A stretch of DNA of 64,000 nt, taken from contig JXTC01000013.1 in assembly GCA_002914845.1 (NCBI GenBank), positions 1,412,475 to 1,476,474 of the forward strand, in the 5' to 3' direction. How positions within the stretch are numbered: position 1 is the first letter of the stretch; each line of letters opens with the position of its first letter. Position numbers and translations under genes: made by a program. Shown in pieces: positions 10,039 through 22,204 of the stretch. The stretch comes from Trema orientale (lineage: Eukaryota > Streptophyta > Magnoliopsida > Rosales > Cannabaceae). The notes beneath the pieces were generated by a model. The model was not told the origin of the DNA, did not search any database, and saw nothing but the letters and a program-made list of their open reading frames with translations.

Positions 10039-13000
10039 ATGGGACGTAATGTGTCAAATCATTCAATATCTCCTGTGAAGGGTCGAGGTTCTCCTCATAG
10101 GAAGAGCCCATCTCGTAGAGAGAGATCGCCAACCCGGCATAGGAGCTCCCACAGGGGTGGCTCTCCAGCCAGAGAGAAACATCGGAGTGATGCTAAGTCT
10201 CCAAAGCATCGAAGGTCAGCCTCTCCCAATCCTCGTTCTCGTTCTCCTTCTCCGCGGACGAAAAGGTTAAGGAGAACACAAGCTGAAAGAGAGGCTGGGA
10301 AAGTGAATGAGAAAGAACCTGATAGAAATCATGGCAGGGGAAGTGATAGAGGTTTAACAAAGGAAGGGGGTTTAGAAAAAGAAACTGGGAGTGAGAGAAA
10401 AGATAGAAGGTCGGGAAGAGATGACCCTGATGGCAAGTCTTCTAGATCAAGACAAGGATATGCTACTTCTCCATCAGAACGTCACCAGAGGAGTAGACAT
10501 AGATCTCACTCACCTCAACCGGATGCGGATACCAAAAACCATGAAGGGGAGAGGGTGAATGAGAGAGACTATGAAAGGAACAATGGCAGAGGGAGCAATA
10601 GAGCGATGCAAAAGGAAACAGATCAAGAGAGAGAAATGGAGAGCATGAGAACAGAGAGAAAGTCTGGAAGAGATGATACTGATCACAAGTCTTCAAGATC
10701 AAAACATGGACGGTCTACTTCTCCATCTAATCGGTATCGCAGGAACAAGCATAGATCTCAGTCACCTCAGCCTGCTGCTGATACGAGAGCTCGTGATGAG
10801 GTGTCTGGTGATATCCACTCCTTCAAATGCCTTTTGTTTAACAAATTTTTTCCCTATGATTTTATTTTGTCTTACAAAATTGTTGATGAATGAAAGAATA
10901 TGGTTTTTTGTGTTATTGTCTAAGTGGCTAAATTTATTTTGTAGAGAATAAAATTTTCAACATTAACCTGTTGTGATTGTGGTTTGTTGGTTGAAGTATT
11001 TTTTGAGTATCATGTCATCGTCATATATTGGTTGAAGTATTTAGAGAGTATTGTATCATTATATATGGTGTTTTCCTATTTTTACAACTTAGTTTGTAGT
11101 GAGTTTGAGTAGACATAGAAGAGAGTATTGTATCATTATATATGGTGTTTTCCTATTTTTTACAACTTAGTTTGTAGTGAGTTTGAGTAGACATAGAAGT
11201 GGCATGGGATGATACTAGTGAGTATTTAGATGCTACGTTGACTTTTTGACTTGATTCAATTGTATGCAAAGAGGTGACTATAATTCTGGTTCCCCTTCAC
11301 CAATTTGATCTTCTGTTGGAAGTTAGAGCATTAAGGAATTAGTTATATATAAAGGGCACCAATCCAGTAGGTATTTTTTTTTTACCTATGCATAGATATC
11401 AATTTGACCAATAAAAATTTATCATGCACATTTTTTTATGCACCTCATTATATCCGTTAGATCACCATTAGATGATGATCTAACGGCTAAAAAAGAAAAT
11501 ACCTACACATAGGTAAAAAAAAAAAATACCTACTGGATTGGCAACCATATATAAATTGGTGTAGAAGTATGGATGTTCTTGTGTACTCTATGCATCTTAG
11601 AAATTTTATGTTTGTCATTTTGTATTTTCATACTTGTAAATCAAATTAAGAATGAAGTCCATGAGATAAAGGCTTGGAAGGATTACTTCGTAATTTTCAA
11701 ATGCTAGAATAAGCTAAATTACAAATTGTTGGAACAATTTGTTGGTAGTTGTTACTGAAACATTAGTCTTATTAACCAGTATGGTATAATCTTTGTCTAT
11801 TTATGAATTACTTTTTGGAATTAAATATCCTAGATGTTTAGCTATGGTACAGTTACTTAGAATCTGGCTTGGCGCTTTCCTGAAGTTCCTAATTATAGGT
11901 CTTTTGATTTTATACTTCAGGTGCCAACTTCAAGAGGATCTGGGGAAAGGTGAGCTGCAGTTTGAGTGTTTAATTTATGCTTGCGCTTTGACAATAATCC
12001 AGAAATTTCTCTTTATTCAATAACCATAAGGCATTTAAAAAAAAGAAAGAATCTTTGGATGGGCTTATTCTTGGAGTTTTACTTCAATTTGGTATTAATG
12101 TTCATTCTTTTTCATTTCTTTTGGTGGTTCAGAAGCACTGTGGGTCTGTTGAAGTACATTCTAGTCAACAAGCAGAATAAACCTTTATATTGTATTGAAG
12201 TGTTAAACCATTCATTGAAGTACTGACTAATAGCAACAGTAATAATAATTGAATTAACCAAAAACACTCAGTCACACAAAAATAAAAAAAATTAATGCAC
12301 TGTAGTTTAAGAGAGATATTTTAGAAAGCAGTCCTTAAGAAATACCGCATTAATGGCATCAACATGTGTGCTGGTATCAGCATGTGTCCAATTGCAAGGA
12401 GTGCTTGATTTTGCATTGCATTGCATGTTACTTATCTTGGGCTTTTCTTTTCTTCCTTTCTTTCATTTTATCAACATTCTAGGAAATGAGACATCAGCTT
12501 TTATTTGTTGGTTTGTTTGATTTGGGTTTGCTTGCTTGGGCAGGAATGATGAAGATGATTCAGTCTCCAGAATGAAAGCTGCTGAGGAGGCGCTAGCGGC
12601 CAAGCAAAAGGTAGTGTGTTGCATAAGTTATTCATTGTCGTTTGGTAAAATGGAACCAGATTTGGCTGTTATAGGTCCTCAGTCTCCTATGCTTTGTCTT
12701 CCAGCTCATTCTGTGATGTATAAATTATTTTTTCGTTGGGGTAAAAATTTACAGATCGTGTATTATTCATTTGCTGTACTAATATTTTTGACTTGCAGGA
12801 TAAACCTTCATTTGAGCTTTCAGGAAAGCTTGCTGCCGAAACTAATAGGGTCAGAGGTGAGATATATTATTTTCTTGGATTTTGATGAGGAAGTCTCTTT
12901 TTCCCCTTATTTTATCTGTTAGTTTCTTGTTTTAAGCAGTGTGTCCTTCATTTTTCCTATTCCCCAATATCTTTCGTGTTTGTATTACACTTTCTAGAAT

Positions 13001-14530
13001 TTTCATATGTGAACCGTTTTTATTGATGATGAAAAATAAATAAAAAGGGAAACACGACCTATCCAACGGTTTTTGCTTTTTCAGGTGTAACATTACTGTT
13101 CAATGAACCCCCAGATGCACGTAAACCTGATGTAAGGTGGCGGCTTTATGTTTTCAAGAATGGTGAACCTCTCAATGGCAAGTTTTACGGAACTCAATTC
13201 TTCAAGATATCTGCTAGTTGTTGCTCCGTTTCGTTTGACAAGCATGCATCTCTTCAATAGTGAAGTAGTGACTGACAACAAGTTGCTGACTAAGTGGATG
13301 CTCGGTTAGAAAAACTATTTATAGAAGCTACCCCTCTTTGCCAACTTAAAAAAAATATTAAATAGTTATAAGTTCGTACGCTAATGTTGGATAGCTAATG
13401 AATATCCTTTAGAGGTATTGTAGTAAGACCTAAGAGGGTCCACAATGTGGAATCACTTTTTTTTCTAAATTGAGCTGCGACCACTTTCTTGCTGTGGTCT
13501 TGTTATATCCTTTGTTGCCTGAAAATGTTTGTGCTGAGGTTTATTATAAGTCTCTCGTATTTTCTGACAAGTAACATTTGATTTGCAGAACCTCTTTACA
13601 TTCATCGTCAAAGCTGTTACCTTTTTGGGAGGGAGAGAAGGGTGGCTGATGTTCCTACAGACCACCCATCCTGCAGTAAGCAACATGCTGTGATACAATT
13701 TCGGTAGGTTTGTAATACACAGTTATGTTTTTCCAATTCAGATTTTGGATTATTCAGCACACTGCAAAAGAAAATAAAAAAAATCACGTTCTGGTCTGGG
13801 GAGTAATTCTTTCTATTTCTTTTCCTACCATGCCAGGCAAGTAGAGAGGGAGAAACCTGATGGTATGCTATCAAAGCAAGTAAGGTAAGACAAGGTTGAC
13901 TTGTCTTTGTCCTCATTTCCAGTAATTGGAGCGAATATTATGTCTCATATCTTACTTCTTCTGTTATTCAGGCCTTATGTAATGGATCTCGGAAGCACAA
14001 ACAAAACTTTTATTAATGTAAGTGGTTCAGTATATGTACTCATGTCTGTCTCACTCGTCATAATCTGTCCACATGTTTTCATTCTACAAGTAAGCATCTG
14101 GTTTCCGCGGTGGTTGTATTTAACATCTTTTTACAAACGCAGGATGTGGCCATTGAACCTCAACGATATTATGAACTTCACGAAAAAGATACCATTAAAT
14201 TTGGTAATAGTAGGTATGCCACGAATCAATACCCTACTTTTTGTTTTACTTGTGATACTTAGTTCTCTGCTTAATTAAAATTACACACTTCATACTTTTA
14301 CTTTGTTTTTATAATGGTAAGCAAAAATGTTATAATGTCAATATTTCTGTCGATATGGTCTGCCTTGTTTGTTTACTGCACTTTTTTTTTTTTTCCTGTA
14401 GTCAACCGGCATTTATTAACTTTTTTTGGATGAAGTCTTATGGTCCCTTTTGCATATTTTTGAATCGTTCTTGATCTTACATGTCTGTAGCCGAGAGTAC
14501 GTGCTACTGCATGAGAATTCGGCTGAATGA
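10039..14530 (+). CDS. DDL: DAWDLE/SNIP1-like FHA-domain protein
   Basis: Ten coding exons: 10039-10800, 11921-11949, 12544-12610, 12799-12856, 13085-13177, 13589-13703, 13837-13884, 13972-14017, 14143-14213 and 14491-14530. They total 1,329 nt (442 aa). DAWDLE is a nuclear RNA-binding FHA protein that stabilises primary microRNAs and helps pass them to Dicer-like 1; animal SNIP1 is its relative. Residues 1-254 are an Arg/Ser/Glu-rich disordered region with many SP sites. RMKAAEEALAAKQK follows, then the FHA domain at about residues 336-425 (YLFGRERRVAD, then SKQHAVIQFR, then LGSTNKTFIN, the phosphothreonine-binding core). It ends with REYVLLHENSAE, a typical family C-terminus. The N-terminal region is longer than I recall for Arabidopsis DDL. 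The intron after 13177 starts with GC, and all others are GT-AG. The preceding acceptor (10,030) puts 8 nt of UTR before the ATG. Confidence 0.94.
11044..11198. repeat. Tandem duplication, 77-bp unit x2
   Basis: Units 11044-11120 and 11121-11198 both begin GAGAGTATTGTATCATTATA and are nearly identical, differing by one extra T. They lie in the first coding-region intron of the FHA gene. The near identity implies a recent origin. Confidence 0.9.
11359..11541. mobile_element. 183-bp palindromic MITE in an FHA-gene intron
   Basis: Terminal inverted repeats of ~25-30 bp open with CCAATCCAGTAGGTATTTTT and close with its complement ending CTACTGGATTGG. An inner hairpin at 11455-11487 pairs CCGTTAGATCA with TGATCTAACGG, so the element is a nested palindrome with no coding capacity. 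No clear target duplication is seen, so its superfamily stays open. It is probably a non-autonomous DNA transposon. Confidence 0.75.
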
Positions 14531-15637
14531 TGGAGATCAGTTGGCTTGCTTCAAGGATTTTGCCTTTCAGTATTTTCGAACGTGGCATTTTTGTTTTTCC
14601 GGAAAGTATTTACTGATGATGTGGTGGTTTTTGATCTTGTTCTTACCCATCATTTTGATTCACCTGTCTTCCGGAGTCCTGCGATATGAAACATTTGTAA
14701 TTTAGGAACTTGGGTATTTCACTGGCAGCCAGCCAGTCCCTTTCAAACTGAAACAGTTTAAACTTCTGATCCAACTGTAGTTGCCATCGTCATTTTCTTT
14801 TAACTTTTTTTTTTTTTTTTTCAAGTGAACGCCGGTTCGTTGGACTGTAGTTTTACTTGTAAACTGAGACAGTTCTTTGGTGTTCTCTCGTGATGCTGTC
14901 TTACAAGACTCTGGCCATGCACTAGGCCCTTAAATGCAGATATTTTACGACGTACGTTGATCCTATGATCCTAACGAAACCTAGCTACTGTTTTATTGTG
15001 GAAATAGTTTCAAATTCAATAGGGAACCATTTCAATTGCGGCCTTGTACAGTGCATATACAATAAGAGCACGTGTGATGCTAAGCAAGCACATCCATGGA
15101 AGTGTGAAATTTGACGTGACTCATTCACTTTAAAGCTTAAGTTAAGTTATTAGTACGTGGTGTTTGGTACTAATACACCTTAAAATTGTGGTTTTACTAC
15201 TAAGAAATTAGTCTTGGAACTTGGAAATATCTTACTTATCCTTAAATCTGTATTATATTTCCACAAAATCTTGAAACGACGCATGCATCTGATCCAAACA
15301 TAAATGATCATATTTCATAGATGGAAAACTTGTAAATTGATATCCAAATAGAAAAATTACTTTTAAGAAAATCCCAAAAAATTATTTTGTTTTTAAGGAA
15401 GTTTACCCTTTAAAAAGAAATTAACTATTAATTTGTCATACAGACAAAAATGAAAAATTCTCACAAGATCCAATTTGAAGACAGGTGGGGTCCAAGTGTC
15501 ATCTACTTGGCGAAACAAGGAAGAATCACCACCCCCATTCTCCACCAACCCTTTTTCCATTTATATAATTATGTTATAAACCCAAAACAATATACTAGTT
15601 ACTTGTAAAAAATACACATACACATTCTCTCTCTAAG
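14531..15637 (+). promoter_or_regulatory. FHA-gene 3' flank and TSB promoter
   Basis: The left part holds the 3' UTR of the FHA gene. The right part is the upstream region of the tryptophan synthase gene. A TATA box (TTTATATAATTA) at about 15560-15570 lies ~70 nt before the ATG at 15638, and CT-rich leader sequence (CTCTCTCTAAG) runs into the start codon. No other gene or repeat was recognised in the 1.1 kb. Confidence 0.5.
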
Positions 15638-18574
15638 ATGAAAACTATGGCAGCCTCAACTTGTTCTCCTTCCACCACTTGCAACACCCCCAACCTTCCC
15701 AGAGCCTTATACCCTTACTCATCTTCTTCGACTTCCGTCTCCCAATTGCCCTTCAAGCTCCGCAAATTTACCGCCCGTGCCACCAGGGCCTATTCCATCT
15801 CCTGCACTCTCATACGCGACCCCGTAATGCAGAAGGACCCGAGTAAGGAGGTGGCTCCGACTCTCGATCTGCCCCGACCCGATTCTTTCGGGCGCTTCGG
15901 CAAGTATGGTGGAAAGTATGTCCCTGAAACTCTCATGTACGCTCTCACAGAGCTCGAGACCGCCTTCCATTCCCTTGCTGGAGACGCTGACTTTGAGGTT
16001 CTTATCCCAAACTCCCTGCTTCGTTCTAGTTTTTGGGTACTTTTTGGTTTTCGGTTTCAGCTTCTTGTTTCGGTGTTGCGAGAAGTGAATGTGAATGTCA
16101 GCACTTTTTGTTTCTGGGTTTTTGAGTTATTGAGTTTTTGGTATTTTTTTTTTTTTGGGTTAAATGGGAATTTGTTTTGGGGGAAATGAAGATTAATGTG
16201 TTAAAACAAATGGGTGAAATCAAATTCATGATTTTGGTTTTGTTTTTCTTAGTTGGTATTATTTTTTGTGATTGGCATTTTTCTTGGGGAAAAAGATGTA
16301 GATGATTTGTTTCAATATATAGTTTTAATGTGAGGCTTGTACTGAAATCATGAATTTTATAATACCCATTACAGCATTGTATTAGTTCGAGGATTTGGGT
16401 TTTTAGCATATTGTTGTTTCAGCTTTATTTTCTGCTTCTGTTCTGTGTATTAGTTAGTTTCACATATTTCTTTTCTCAATATAATAATCTGATTGGTATA
16501 AGTATCCGCATTTAGCTTCTTATTGAGGTAGTAATTGTGGGCTTATTGGATGAACAACTCTACATAATATATCATGATGAATAACTTGTTGGGTAGATAT
16601 TTAATGTTTGCAGAGAGAACTAAATGATATTCTAAGGGACTATGTTGGTCGGGAGAGTCCTCTCTATTTCGCAGAGCGCCTGACTGAGCATTACAAACGT
16701 GCTAATGGTGAAGGACCTCACATTTACCTGAAGAGGGAAGATCTCAATCATACTGGGGCTCATAAAATCAATAATGCTGTTGCCCAAGCTTTGCTTGCCA
16801 AGCGCCTGGGCAAGAAACGTATCATTGCTGAGACTGGAGCAGGTCAGCATGGAGTTGCTACTGCTACTGTATGTGCTCGGTTTGGCTTGGAGTGTATCAT
16901 CTATATGGGTGCCCAAGATATGGAAAGACAAGCGCTTAATGTTTTCAGAATGCGGCTTCTTGGGGCTGAGGTTTGTTATCTGAGTACCTAACTTCTCAAG
17001 TGTTGCAGTCAGTTTGTTTTACTTTTTCTCATATGCTGAAAACAAAAATAAGAAGACATGTCCTTTCCACTCTACTTTATTAACAAAAGTAATGGCATTT
17101 ATTTGGCTTTTAGTATTGTATTTTAGTAATCTCCTCTTTTACAGTGCTTGTTTTGCTGAATTTACCTTCCTTTGTACCAATGAAAAGTAAATTTAAGGGA
17201 TCAAGTCACCTTCTATATTGACTAGTGGATGAAAACTTGAACGAAATCTCGTCACCTCAGAAACTAATGATGTTGCATATCTTGGGAAAGTGAAATCTTT
17301 CATAAAGAGCACAATTTGCTCTAGTGACAGTTCCGTTTCTGTGTGTGATAATTTATACCTTTTCCCATTGTTTAAATTTGAAAACTAAGCTTCTCTTGAA
17401 ACAGGTGAGGGCAGTCCATTCTGGGACAGCCACATTGAAGGATGCTACATCAGAAGCTATAAGGGATTGGGTGACTAATGTGGAGACAACCCACTATATT
17501 TTGGGCTCTGTTGCCGGGCCACATCCATATCCCATGATGGTCAGGGAGTTCCATAAAGTGATTGGTAGAGAAACAAGAAAACAAGCACTGGAGAAATGGG
17601 GTGGAAAACCAGATGTGCTGGTTGCATGTGTTGGTGGAGGTTCAAATGCTATGGGACTATTCCATGAGTTCGTCGATGACAAAGAAGTTAGGTTCATTGG
17701 GGTTGAGGCGGCCGGTTTTGGATTGAACAGTGGTAAGCATGCTGCAACATTGACCAAAGGGGAAGTTGGTGTCTTGCATGGAGCTATGAGCTACCTTCTA
17801 CAGGATGATGATGGCCAGATAGTTGAGCCTCATTCTATTAGTGCAGGGTATACATTTAATAGAGAATTGCCGCTATTATTTTACTTGATTTTTTTGTGCC
17901 TCTTAGACTTCTCTGACTTTACAAACTTCTTTGTTGCATTTAGCTTGGATTACCCTGGAGTTGGACCCGAGCACAGTTTTCTTAAGGATGTAGGACGTGC
18001 TGAATACTATAGCGTTACTGATGATGAAGCATTGGAAGGTATGACTACGGGATCCCAGCGTTGTTTTGCCTCTAGGAACTAGAAAATGTTTATCATGTGA
18101 AACATTGTTACTAATTCTTATGCCTTATGGTCCCTAGTTGCCTTTTCTCCATAAATTTTGAAGATTAATCCTTTCTTCGATAATATTGAACATGCTATAA
18201 TGCCTTTATCATTTACTCGTCAGTCCATGTCCTTAAAAACTCCTGGCATTTACCCACTGCTGTACACTTGCAGGGTCAACTAAAATATTTTCATTAATCC
18301 ACCATTTTACATTAGTGATATATAATCTGTTCCTGTTTAAGTCAGATCCTTCTATCCACATGTCCTTGTTGTCCAACTTGCTTTTTTTGTATGTGCAGCT
18401 TTTAAAAGGTTATCTCGCCTCGAGGGAATTATCCCTGCTTTGGAGACTTCTCATGCACTTGCTTACTTGGAAAAGCTGTGCCCAACTCTCCCAAATGGAA
18501 CCAAAGTCGTACTCAATTGCAGTGGCAGAGGGGATAAGGATGTTCAGACAGCCATCAAGCATCTGCAGCTCTGA
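15638..18574 (+). CDS. TSB: Tryptophan synthase beta subunit, plastid
   Basis: Five exons: 15638-15997, 16614-16970, 17405-17847, 17944-18038 and 18399-18574. They total 1,431 nt (476 aa), close to the ~470 aa of Arabidopsis TSB1. The enzyme joins indole and serine to make tryptophan, using pyridoxal phosphate, in the plastid stroma together with the alpha subunit. Residues 1-~75 are a Ser/Thr/Arg-rich transit peptide ([12 protein letters not shown]...). The mature enzyme begins near [15 protein letters not shown]. Exon 2 holds [10 protein letters not shown], with the lysine that forms the PLP Schiff base, and [13 protein letters not shown], with the glutamate of the indole site. Exon 3 has the phosphate-binding loop VGGGSNAMG and GVEAAG. 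The last exon has [13 protein letters not shown]. No damage is seen. The leader is CT-rich and an AATAAA polyadenylation signal lies at 18812-18817. Confidence 0.97.
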
Positions 18575-20620
18575 ATGTTCCATGATTCAATGGGCCAAAG
18601 GGTCTTCTCCGTTTTTCTAAGAAAGAGTGTCCTACTTCAAAGTTGTTAGTCGAAGTTCTCTTGTCTATTTTAGATCCTGCTTTTAAATATATGAACAAGT
18701 CAGTGAAAAGCTAATTAGAATCCTTTTTTGTTCTTCTTCTTCTTTGGAAATGTCTTTCTAGTGGCCTTGTAGTTTGTAATCACACAGAGGACACTCTTGA
18801 TGTTTGTTTGAAATAAAGTTATTTAATTAAAGTTTGAGTATGCAATCCCGGTCATCATAATGGGACTTTTCTGATGGATTTCCTTTCCTTGCTATGATTT
18901 TCACCAGGAAGATAAGTAGCTCCTTCGGACTTTCTACTGTTGATTTACAATGCATTCATAAAGAATCACAGAAGTTATTAGCAAATCATACTCTAAGAGG
19001 TTTCAGAAAAATATGAAAAATCAGTACATGGAAAATCAGTACATTCCTATGTGCGATTATTTTCTAACATCCTAATAATCATAGCCAAGGTTCAGCGCTA
19101 TTCAGATTCCCAAACAATCATATTACTATCTTCAATTTTCCCGTTAATCTAAAAACTTAGAACTCCTTGTACTAAAAATTCTTCATCTCGTTCTCATGTT
19201 CATCTTAATTACGAATTTGAATTTTTAAAAGATATTTTAGAAGGAAAAAAGAAGAAAAGTTCATATTATGAATATGATATTCTCTGTGTCCGTTATGCGT
19301 ATGGCACCACTCAAATTTTCCAGTATTGAATTTTAACATCCATAATTTTATTTATTTTTAAATATATTCCACATGCTCGTTCAGTTTTCTTTTAATTGTT
19401 TTTGCACATGAATTTCTTTGTAGGTCCTAACACGAGGGGTTTGGTGCATCCCCACCCTGCACTCAAATGGAGCCCGTGGACCCAAGTGGTAGGATGTAAC
19501 GCTTGTTTTATTTTCCTAATATTTTCCTCAATTTATATTTAAGATACTCGTTTCTTCTTCTTTTGTTCCCATAAAAACCCTAATTAATCCCCTTCCATTT
19601 TATTTTTCAACTTTTATGTTCACTAACTTTTGTTAGAATGTTGCTTAGAACGACAATTAGCATATTGAGATATTCACATTTATGCTTATCATTTAAACTT
19701 TAAAGAATTCATTAGAATTTTGAAAGAATATATTATGTGATATATATATATATATTTGCAGCATTTATGTGATAATTACTTGAATCTGAACTTTGCTTCT
19801 TTATTTATTGGAATATCAGATTTGATTTACCTATTTGCAGTTAATTATTTTTATATCATTATTATTATTTTTATAGTCTTGGCTTTTCGAGAACTTTGAG
19901 ACCATGTGGAGATATTTAATTGAAGCATACTTAATAAGTTCTTATAAGATTATTAAATCTTGTGTGAATTTCACTTTTAGGCCCTGAGCTTTGAAATATG
20001 CCACTTTCTTGTTCTGAATTATGTTTTTCAGTTTTTGCCTTTGAATTTTAAAATATTGAGGAAATTCAATTTTACATGTTAAAATTTAGAAAAACTGAAA
20101 AATCCAGATTTTAAAATTTTTTGAAAAAATCCACAGATTAATTTCAAAAAATGATCACTTTAAAATATTTAGAAAATACAATCTTTTATCAATTGATGAA
20201 GTGCTTGAGGTAACTAGTCAAATTACTTACAAGGTTAAATATTTCATTCCAAAGTGTTCTAAAATAGGTAGATATTGTTCAAGAACAAACACCAGGATAT
20301 TGTTGCTGTTACAAAGACGCCAAACAGAGGGAAAGAAAAATGGGAACCTTAAAAGATAACTCAGATTCAAATCTATTATCCACGACAAGGCACGTAACAA
20401 CTTCAATGTAAGATATTACTACATCACATTCCCTTTGTTAAAAATGAATTTATTTGAAATGAGGGGCATATATGTCATTTTTCATTGTTGTTTCTGAAAA
20501 GGATATATTCATACTAAAATATTTAAAAAGGGTCTAGTTCTTAAAATTTAATATAAAGTGGGTCTATTTCAGCAATTTTCGCAAAAAAAGTAAGAAGACT
20601 TTTTTTTTAAAAAAAAAAAA
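18575..20620. other. Intergenic, nothing recognised
   Basis: About 2 kb of AT-rich DNA begins with the TSB 3' UTR. It holds short A/T runs and a TA microsatellite near 19740-19755. No open frame with family features, no RNA gene and no clear repeat structure was seen. Confidence 0.5.
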
Positions 20621-20755
20621 ATAAGGCTTAACTAATGACCTCTACTTATTATTAAAAAAAAAAAAAATAGAAAAGCACCCTAAGAGTCGAACTCCCGACT
20701 TAATATTCAATCTCTACTCCACCCCGCCCTCTGAGCTAGTTTTAGTGGCAAGAGA
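20621..20755 (-). mobile_element. Candidate tRNA-derived SINE
   Basis: Read on the minus strand, this has a Pol III A-box-like TAGCTCAGAGGGC (near 20730-20740) and, about 40 nt downstream, a B-box-like GAGTTCGACTC (near 20680-20692). A poly-T/A-rich tail follows toward lower coordinates. It cannot fold as a full tRNA, since acceptor-stem pairing is absent, so a SINE or tRNA-derived relic is more likely than a working tRNA gene. Age and family are unknown. Confidence 0.45.
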
Positions 20756-21276
20756 ATAAGAAGACTTAATTGAACTTTCGGGATGCTAAATGCACAATTG
20801 ATACTTTGATTGAAGGGGGGAAAAAATCAATATGAGATGTCTTTTTCTATTTTTTCTGGTTAACATCAGAAAAGAGATTTTTAGTCTTTTAGGGGTGTCT
20901 AGTGGCCGCTTAATTTGCTACGTGAATGATGAGTTTATGTTGTTTCAAAGAAATTCAATGATCATACATAGGAAGGCATGACAAATAAATAACTAACAAA
21001 AGAAAAAGTTATACAAAATGGATATGCAATTAGTTTTCAATTTATAAAAAGATTAAATAGTATATATCTTCTTTAATGGTTAGGAGTTAAGACCAACATT
21101 CTTGACTTCTCTGAAAAAGATCAATGCATGATTCATTATCTCCAAACCGTGGTCAAACTCAAAAGTCAGACCGCAATATTGTCACATAACAATATCAAAG
21201 ACTCAAAGCACCTTTGCTGTGTTTTGAACTTTCGTTTTCAAAGTTTTTAGACGTCATGAAAATGGGAAAAGACCTA

Positions 21277-22201
21277 GGGGTTGTTTGGCTTCATAACAAA
21301 AAAACAGTTTTTTGTTTTTAAAAACAGAAAACTATTCTCTGAGAACAATTAAAGGTGTTTGGCATTGTTCTCTGAGAACAGTTTTTAAAAACAGAGTTAA
21401 AAAAAACAGAAAATTCAGATAACAACAAAATGTTATTTTCAATGTGTTTTCTTAACCTTTTCTTTTTCTAAAAGAAAAAAAAAATTCTTTCATATGACTT
21501 TCATATACATATTTTCTCGTAACTTTCTCTCTCCTCACTCTCTCTCATCACTTTCTCTCTCATAATTTTCTCTCTCCTCACTCTCTCTTCTCACTCTCTC
21601 TCATCACTTTCTCTCTCCTTATTCTCTCTCATTATTTTTTCTTTCCTCATTTTATTTTATCACTTTCTCCCTCATCATTTTCTTTCCCTTCATTGTTTTT
21701 AGTCACATTATATCTCCTCATTCTCTATTGATACTTTGTTTTTTATAATTATTTTTATTTTTATTTTCTATCCCTATGCATTCTTATCACTTTCTCTTTC
21801 TTATCACTTTCTCTCTCTTATCACTTTCTCTCTCTTGTGTATTTTTATTAGTTTTTTTTTCTTCTATCTCTCTCAATACTTTTTATTTCTCTATTCTCTC
21901 TTATCACTTTCTCTTTTATTATTATCTTTTATTACCTTTTCTCTTGTTATTTTCTCTCTCCTCATTCCTTTACTTGAATTTATCTCTAGTCAATCTCTCT
22001 TGACCTTTTCTCTGTAAATATTTTTTTTATAATATAAATATGATTTTTTATATTCATATAATTTTTTTCTCTAAAAAATGTTTCTAGAAAATATTTGCCA
22101 AACACCCATTGTTTTCTGAAAACATTATAAAACAGTTTTTGTTCTCATTTCTGAAAACACAACTCTGAAAACAGAAAACAAAAAATAATGCCAAACAGGT
22201 C
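21277..22201. mobile_element. Harbinger-like MITE, 925 bp, with nested termini
   Basis: Imperfect terminal inverted repeats GGGGTTGTTTGGCTTCAT and GGACCTGTTTGGCATTAT (right end, complement) are flanked by the direct repeat CTA (21274-21276 and 22202-22204). A 3-bp duplication and a GGG..TGTTTGG end fit non-autonomous PIF/Harbinger (Tourist-type) elements. A second inner pair of ends (GTGTTTGGCATTGTTCTC near 21355 and its complement-like GCCAAACACCC near 22095-22106) sits ~80-100 bp inside. The core from about 21520 to 22010 is almost pure pyrimidine-rich CTCTCT/TCACTTTCTC repeats on the + strand. It codes for nothing credible. Confidence 0.7.
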
Positions 22202-22204
22202 CTA

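Noticed and set aside
20675-20745. A tRNA gene
   Set aside because: Box A and B motifs are present, but no acceptor stem or full cloverleaf can be drawn. It is listed as a SINE candidate instead.
21736-22017. Long Phe/Leu/Ser-rich + strand frames
   Set aside because: These are translations of the pyrimidine-rich MITE core, with no domain or conserved composition.
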